This document shows, in pieces, positions 58,471 through 64,000 of a stretch of 64,000 bases of DNA. The stretch covers positions 2,170,941 to 2,234,940 of the forward strand of contig BFEA01000001.1 of NCBI GenBank assembly GCA_003427395.1. The letters run 5' to 3'. Positions within the stretch are counted from its first letter, which is position 1, and each line of letters opens with the position of its first letter. The notes beneath the pieces are model-generated. The model was not told the DNA's origin. It saw nothing but the letters and a program-made list of their open reading frames with translations, and did no database searches. The DNA is from Chara braunii. Lineage: Eukaryota > Streptophyta > Charophyceae > Charales > Characeae. Position numbers and translations under genes: made by a program.

Positions 58471-61400
58471 GGGTGCGGGCGCAGCCCGCCCGCGCAATCG
58501 AGCCGTGCGGCACTGGGCGGTAACAGCTGTGGAGCGGCGCGAAGTCATGCGGCGCCGGGAGGCGACAAGCGGTGGAGCAGCGCGATGACGGGAGAGAGGG
58601 TTTGGGGTGGTGTGAGGTGGAGGGAGAGGCTTTGAGTGATGATTACGGGGTGGACGGTGATGGGAGTGGTGCATCGCGCGTACAGGGTGGGGTTGCTATG
58701 AAGAGGTGGTAGTAAAGGGCCGCGATGGGGATGGTTGGCCAGCATCATCAGCGTTGAAAGCGAAGGTGAGGGTGATGGATCGAGAGTGTGGGTTGGACAG
58801 GTAAGTGTGTTCACGATGGTATTTCTCCATGGATCTTCTTATTGGTTGGTAGGCGTCAGGGATTTGCTTGGTGCCACGATCTGCCTGCGTCACAGGCTGG
58901 CGGGGTTGAGATCGGGGAGGGGCTGCTGCTCCATGTGATCGGTGAGCGGCTCTGATGAGGTCTCCCTGTGCTACGTGTTAGATGCCTCGTGCACCCCATT
59001 TTGATGGGTGGGGACGCCGAGGGGTGCGAGGGCGATGGTTCCCGCGAGGTAGGGGTGATGTCACACACGAGTGAAGGGGGAGAGGAGGGGGGGGGAGGAG
59101 AGGATTCATAAAGGTGCCTGTTCTTCGCTTTTTTAACATGACACACTCACCTTCGTTTTTTTCGAGATTGATCTTTTAATCCTATTAATCTAAATAAGAT
59201 ACATAATCCCCAAAAAAGAAATCTCTGATGATCTCGTTTTTCTGATGGTGGTTTTTTTTTATAATAGGGTTGCTTGAAAGTTCTCTCCTGAACTTTTTCG
59301 TGTTATACAACTTTGCCTGAGTTTTTCTGATGGTGGTTTTCTTGATAACAGGGTTGCTTGAAAGTAATTTCTTAAACTTTGTGTCATACAACTTTGCTGA
59401 AGACGTTTTCTCAAATTGTGCTTTAAGAAGCTGATTCGAAAATCCGTGATGGATATCTAAACCTAAATCTGGTATAATTTCTTGTTTTTTTTGTCACTCT
59501 GTAGTTTCCTTTACCATTGATCTGATGATCTTGACTTTTTCTCGACTTCTGATATAATTTTGTTCTGATTTTCGATGCCTAAAAGTAGGCTTCGGCATCG
59601 TTTTCAGATTTCTGAATTTCATCGTAATAATTTTCTAAATGGTTCGTGTAAAAAAAGGGGGCTGCCGCTTGAGGAGGTTGTAGGAATAGGTGCTATCTGT
59701 CAATTCGTCTGCGACCCTGCGAAGGGTGGTTGAAAATTCGGTGGCCTTTGAAGACCGATGCTGGAGCAACGCTGGCCGGAGCTGGAGTCAGGTGGCGCAA
59801 CTCTGTGACCTAGCCTAGTGGGGGCGTGAGGCCTGGTAGAGAGCTCTGGGGGGCTGTGTGCGGGGGCAGTCTGTGGTCATTGGGGGTCGTAACTGGAGCA
59901 ACGCTGGCCGGTGTTGGAGCAAGGTGGTGCAACTCTGTAACCTAACCTCATGGGAGCATGAGGCCTGGAAGAGCTTCGGTTCATGCTGTAAACAGTCATG
60001 CTGGCGGTGGTCGTAGGTGAATTGAGATTAGGTTTCCCCTATCGGATTTGGAGGTGGTTCTTATGAATGTCTTAGGACTCTAGGGACTCTTAGCAACCCA
60101 TCCTAGGCAGTTTTCAAGCGGTTATACTCAGTGATCTGCGGCTGTTCGATGCCAGAACAACGCTGGCTGGTGCTGGGGGGCTACCCTGTAACCTGCTGAT
60201 GCAGGAGCGTGAGGCCTGGTAGAGAGATCTGGGGATGCTTTGGGGTGGGCGTTCCAAGGGACAGCCAAGGTTTGCTGCGGGGACGACGCTGGTCAGAGCT
60301 GGGGTGAGTTGTGTTGCCCTGTAACCCAGCAGGGTGGGGGTGTGAGGCCTGAAAGAGCTCAGCAGGGAGTTAGACTGTGTTGGAAAGCCTTAGAAGGGTT
60401 TAATAGGAATTCTGAAGGTTGTAAGCATTCGTAGAACCTCTGTGGCAGCCTACTGTATGCGTAGTTTCTTAATAGGTTTTGATTCTCAGCCGAAGCCGGG
60501 TAATGGCCCCGGTATCTCAAATCAAAGTTTTCTTAGCCAAAGCCGGGTAATGGACCTGGTATCTCAAATTTTCAAAAAAGGGCTGGTTGGATGTTCATGG
60601 TTGCGAAGGGGGTCTTAAGAATGATTTAGGATTCTGCGGAATCCTAGCAACTTATCTCAGACGGCTCCATTACTGATATACTCAGTGATCTGCGGCTGTT
60701 CGATGCCAGAACGACGCTGGCCGGAGCTGGGGTGTTGCCCTGTAACCTGCTGATGCAGGAGTGTGAGGCCTGGTAGAGAGATCTGGGGATGCTTTGGGGT
60801 GGGCATTCCAAGGGACAACCAAGGGTTGCTGCTGGGACGACGCTGGCCGGAGCTGGGGTGAGTCGTTTTGCCCTGTAACCCAGCAGAGTGGGGTTGTGAG
60901 GCCTGGAAGAGTCCGGCAGGGAGTAAGACAGGGTGGAGTCTTTTGGAAAAGTTGCTAGGGATACACAGGGTTTTGAGCATTTGTAGGTCCTCTGTGGTGG
61001 TGTGGTTTTGTGGTGGCCAGACCTTTCTCTTGATAGTTCTCAACAGTCCTCAGATTTTGAGTATCCTCTTGATAGTTCTCAATAGTTCTCAGACTCTTGA
61101 AGTTTTTTAATAGTTCTCAACAGTTCTTAGATTGATTTTCAGCCGAAGCCAGGTAATGGCCCGGTATCTCAAATGATTTGTGAATGCTGGGCCCGGTTCC
61201 CAGCACGTGCTGCTCCCCACGAATAGATTGGAGCATTTGTCCCCCCCCCAAAAAAAAAGGAGTCTCCTTTAGGAAAGTTGGGAGTGCACTCAAATGGTAC
61301 AGGAGCTTGTGAGTGTTGGAATTGCAGACATACCAAGGTATAGATAGAGAGCCTTTAGAAAAAGATGCAGGTTTGCTCTTAGTGTAGAAACTTATCAATG

Positions 61401-61599
61401 TTGGAAGAAAAGGATGGCAGGAAGAACAAGATAGATAGGTCGTGGTGTACTTGGCTGGGTGGGGTTTGCCTGAAGGCTGGAGTAACGGATCTATCCATGC
61501 GACCTATCATCGTGCTTTACCTTGAGAAAACCATATTCACTGTGACTGATCATTCGCAGAGGGACTGCTTGCGAGCCAAAAAAAAAAAGAAAAAAAAAA
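58471..61599 (+). mobile_element. ~3.1-kb insertion inside the LTR, ending in an A-rich tail
   Basis: Inferred because LTR-family sequence is colinear on either side. The inserted block starts GC-rich (58480-58600), continues to an AT-rich part (59150-59650), then a repeat array (59750-61170), and ends with an A-rich run (about 61579-61600) on plus. No coding region is recognised in it. A non-autonomous retroposon or a multi-step insertion would fit. Target duplications were not recognised. Confidence 0.4.
59750..61170. repeat. Hierarchical tandem repeat
   Basis: Six diverged units of about 100-130 bp, each with 'acgctggccgg.gctgg' and 'tgaggcctgg.agag', start near 59752, 59888, 60149, 60270, 60700 and 60825. 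They form pairs: the pair at 60149/60270 is repeated at 60700/60825 (about 551 bp apart) with the same lead-in 'tactcagtgatctgcggctg'. Between the pairs 'gccgaagccgggtaatgg' recurs (about 60490, 60540, 61142). Confidence 0.75.
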
Positions 61600-62875
61600 G
61601 GCTGGGTCTAGGCTGAGTCTAGGGCCTGTACGGGCAATATCAGAGTCTGCAATGATGTTCCCCTCCCAAAGGGAAGAGGTACCGGTTGCTTGGGAGGCCG
61701 AGCGGCCTGGAAGTCACCGCCCAGGAGGCAAGTAGGCCGCTATATCTAGAGGCTGAGCGAAGAGCCCAGCCTCATTCTTCAGTGTGCAAGTTTGGCGACA
61801 CGCTGCTGGAGCGCTGCTTGGAGGAGTGCTGGCTACTACAGCGCTGCTGGGAGGACGAAGCCTGAGAGCTTCCACTTTGGCTATGGTGGAGCTCTACCGG
61901 TAGGAGGAGGGAGAAGAGGACCAAGCAGGAGAGTGGCGAGGTACTTACCTGGCTATGGTGGACACCATCTTTATCACCTTGTTAGGCGCTGCATCTGGAA
62001 GGCCCCAGTTGGGGTAGTGCCGCATCAAGGAAGCTCGGGACGGAGTTAGGCATGGCGGCTGAATGGGCAGCGGCATAGCTGCCTTGTGTTGACCTTCGGA
62101 CAGGAGAGCAGCGACATAGCTGCTTTGGGTTGCCCTTTGGACAGGAGGGTAGAGCCCTTAGTACTCCACCATAGCCTTGGCCTACATGAAGAGGAAGAAG
62201 CCCGGGAGCTTCCACCTTGGCTATGGTGGAGCTCTACCGGTAGGAGGAGGAGGGAGAAGAGGACCAAGGAGGAGAGTGGCGAGGTACTTACCTGGCTATG
62301 GTACACACGATCTTCATCACCTTGTTAGGCGCTGCATCTGGAAGGCCCCAGTTGGGGTAGTGCCACATCAAGGAAGCTCGGGACAGAGTCAGGCATGACG
62401 GCTGAATGGGCAGCGGCATAGCTGCCTTGTGTTGACCTTGGGACAGGAGAGCAGCGACATAGCTGCTTTGGGTTGTCCTTTGGACAGGAGGGTAGAACCC
62501 TCAGTACTCCGCCATAGCCTCGCCCTACATGAAGAGGAAGAGGAAGGGTGGCCATGGCTATGGTGGACCTCATGTTGTGCCTGCAGAAGAAGAGGGATTT
62601 AGACATTGATTCTGGTTCAGCCATTCAACATTATTATTGATTCTGGTTCAGCTATTCAACATTATTAGTGTTATTTCTTGTTTGAATAAGAGGGGAGGAG
62701 ATTGGTTGGCGACGAAGAAGAGCATTATCTTTGGTCTATGCTGGAGTACATCATCTTCTTCTTCTTCTTCTTCTTTCCCTCTCTCTCCTCTCAAGTTCAT
62801 TCATTTCTTTTTGCAATTGGACGACATTGTACTTTCTGATGGATGTATACTTTGAAATTGGCCAGGATCGTAACA
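61600..62875 (+). mobile_element. LTR, TGTAATGACCCGCC family (copy 3, 3' part) with internal duplication
   Basis: Resumes at 'ctgagtctagggcctgtac' (as at about 7340 in copy 1) and passes the 'aggccgctatatct' block (61735-61748). It ends 'ggccaggatcgtaaca', followed two bases later by a primer-binding site. A ~342-bp internal piece is duplicated in tandem (61861-62200 and 62201-62540), making this LTR longer than its relatives. Confidence 0.7.
61861..62540. repeat. Tandem duplication (~342 bp) within LTR
   Basis: Both copies carry 'gagcttccac.ttggctatgg', 'ggcgctgcatctggaaggcc' (61985 and 62328) and 'gggcagcggcatagctgcct'. Identity is very high by eye. Confidence 0.85.
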
Positions 62876-62876
62876 T

Positions 62877-62888
62877 TGGTATCGGAGC
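62877..62888 (+). promoter_or_regulatory. Primer-binding site for initiator tRNA-Met
   Basis: TGGTATCGGAGC, one base off the TGGTATCAGAGC complement of initiator tRNA-Met. It lies right after the LTR end and shows that the LTR at 58015-62875 is a 5' LTR of a plus-strand element whose genes lie beyond the window. Confidence 0.65.
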
Positions 62889-63640
62889 GGATTCTACTTG
62901 TTGGCAAGAGCCGACTTTGCCGCCATAACCCTCACCTAAGTGGTAAGGGCTAACCACTGAGGGTTACGGCTGGAAGTTAGGGTTAAGTGGGGCAGCGTGG
63001 TGAAGGGAAGCTGCTCCCACCTGGCAGGGCCGTGTAGGGTCGACATTAGCCCCGACCAGGTTGCTTAAGTACATGTTTGTGGTGGCGAGACACAAGGTGG
63101 GACTTCGTGATGCAATTGGAGAGAGGCGACAGTGAAGGGCACGTGCAACTGGAATTTGGACTTCAAGAAAGACAAGGAGTGACTTTAGGGCTCCCCTCAA
63201 GTTAGGCAAGCTTGAGGGTGGCAGCCATATCTGCACCTAAGGACTGCAAGTTGCTACTTTGATCTTCGACATCGATGGGGGATCCGACGTTGTACTTTGG
63301 GGTAGATGTTGACCCTCCTAGATGATAGGACACTAGTGTAGAGGATGCTAATTGGGTCAGGACGACTATGTGAGAGGGGGGTGAGTTTCTTTCATCTCAA
63401 GAGCCCGACCACTCAGGTAAGTGTCGTGCCGCCAGGGTGCCCATGTGTGTGTGCACAAAATTGACTGCCTGCTGGGGTATTCTGGGTTCTTCTTCCATCC
63501 TCCATAGTCTTGATCTTGTGTGAGGTGTGTGAACTACTTACGCACCTGACGAGTGAATGAATGGAGTATCTTGTGTGCCATGCTATATCCTTATATTTTG
63601 CTTTGTTTATTTCATTGTGAACGATTGTAGTCTGTAGGTT
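62889..63640 (+). other. Leader region of the LTR element, unassigned
   Basis: Sequence between the primer-binding site and the tRNA-like segment; no long open frame or motif. A small inverted repeat around 'aaccctcacctaagtggtaagggctaaccactgagggtt' (62926-62965) could form a hairpin. Confidence 0.4.
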
Positions 63641-63644
63641 CTTT

Positions 63645-63720
63645 TACACCGTGTCATGGCTGTATGGTTAAGAGACTCGACTCTTGAGGCTGAGGGTGCC
63701 GGTTCGAATCTGTGCTTGCA
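63645..63720 (+). tRNA. tRNA-like sequence, probably SINE head
   Basis: A-box-like TGGCTGTATGGTTAAG (63658-63673) and B box GGTTCGAATCT (about 63702-63712), with outer bases CCGTGTC and TGCACGG able to form most of an acceptor stem. The anticodon arm does not fold cleanly, so I cannot name an amino acid. A tRNA-derived SINE or tRNA pseudogene is likelier than a working tRNA gene. Confidence 0.4.
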
Positions 63721-63889
63721 CGGAGGAGGTCCTGTGGCTGATAAAGTACAGACGATACTTCAACCGGGTAACCAGCCCGGAAATTATACTTGGATGTGGT
63801 GGCCCGTGGATAAAACCGTTGGATAAGCAGTTGTGTTGGATGAGAATGGAGTGTGCGACTACTGCGTGTGTGGCGGGTGCCTTGTGTGG

Positions 63890-63893
<4 letters not shown>
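63721..63893 (+). mobile_element. Possible SINE body after tRNA-like head
   Basis: 'gtacagacgatacttcaacc' and 'gggtaaccagcccgg' follow the B box and lead to a TG repeat. This is the layout of a tRNA-derived SINE ending in a simple repeat. It is not the same SINE family as 48561-48709. Confidence 0.3.

Positions 63894-63950
<57 letters not shown>
63894..63950. repeat. (TG)n microsatellite
   Basis: About 55 bp of pure TG repeat. Confidence 0.95.
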
Positions 63951-63952
<2 letters not shown>

Positions 63953-64000
63953 TTGAAGGACACTATAGCCATGCAGGGGTGGGGTGGATATCACGACCGG

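Noticed and set aside
42621-64000. Search for further kinesin-12 exons downstream of exon E
   Set aside because: No stretch with the expected coiled-coil motifs and splice borders was recognised; the remaining exons probably lie outside the window or are too short to see by eye.

Overview
This is a nuclear DNA window from a eukaryote with a large, repeat-packed genome. The best host-gene signal is a plus-strand, multi-exon gene whose exons match the conserved tail of plant kinesin-12 motors (phragmoplast kinesins). That, plus chromovirus-type Ty3/gypsy elements with integrase chromodomains, initiator-tRNA-Met primer sites and L1-type LINEs, points to a streptophyte (land plant or charophyte alga). 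A charophyte such as Chara would fit the giant introns, but this is inference only. There is no bacterial, organellar or CRISPR signal.

Host gene. Five exons are proposed at 4666-4935, 5564-5635, 6445-6720, 19070-19128 and 42509-42620. All have GT/AG borders and compatible phases (0, 0, 0, 0, then 2 rejoining to 1). The last three read continuously as the kinesin-12 block. The introns between them measure about 0.6, 0.8, 12.3 and 23.4 kb, and most of the first two thirds of the window is therefore intron filled with transposons. Neither the motor domain (5' end) nor the rest of the coiled coil (3' end) was found here.

Layout. 1-4.3 kb: CT microsatellite, two tRNA-derived SINE copies, the 3' end of a Ty3/gypsy element with its LTR, and a tandemly duplicated U6 snRNA-like fragment. 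4.6-6.7 kb: kinesin exons. 6.9-14.8 kb: an LTR fragment, a 211-bp palindrome, then a broken Ty3/gypsy pol interrupted by a minus-strand LINE and ending in a 273-bp LTR. 14.8-29 kb: unassigned sequence with LTR-like segments, a ~170-bp satellite, a 54-bp minisatellite, an assembly gap and a 312-bp duplication. 29-32.7 kb: a third Ty3/gypsy pol followed by an extra membrane-type reading frame. 33-40.4 kb: chains of minisatellites. 40.6-42.1 kb: another Ty3/gypsy 3' end. 42.6-44.6 kb: a hairpin repeat family. 45.4-48.3 kb: a minus-strand Ty3/gypsy 3' end abutting an LTR fragment. 48.3-50.5 kb: a SINE and a GGAGT-type satellite with a gap. 51.4-54.2 kb: an LTR, primer site and gag-like remnant. 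55-58 kb: a second minus-strand LINE and a poly(A)-ended segment. 58-62.9 kb: an LTR split by a ~3.1-kb insertion and followed by a primer-binding site. 63.6 kb: a tRNA-like SINE head.

All transposon genes seen are broken by stops, frameshifts or truncation. The window is best read as one host gene inflated by nested repeats.
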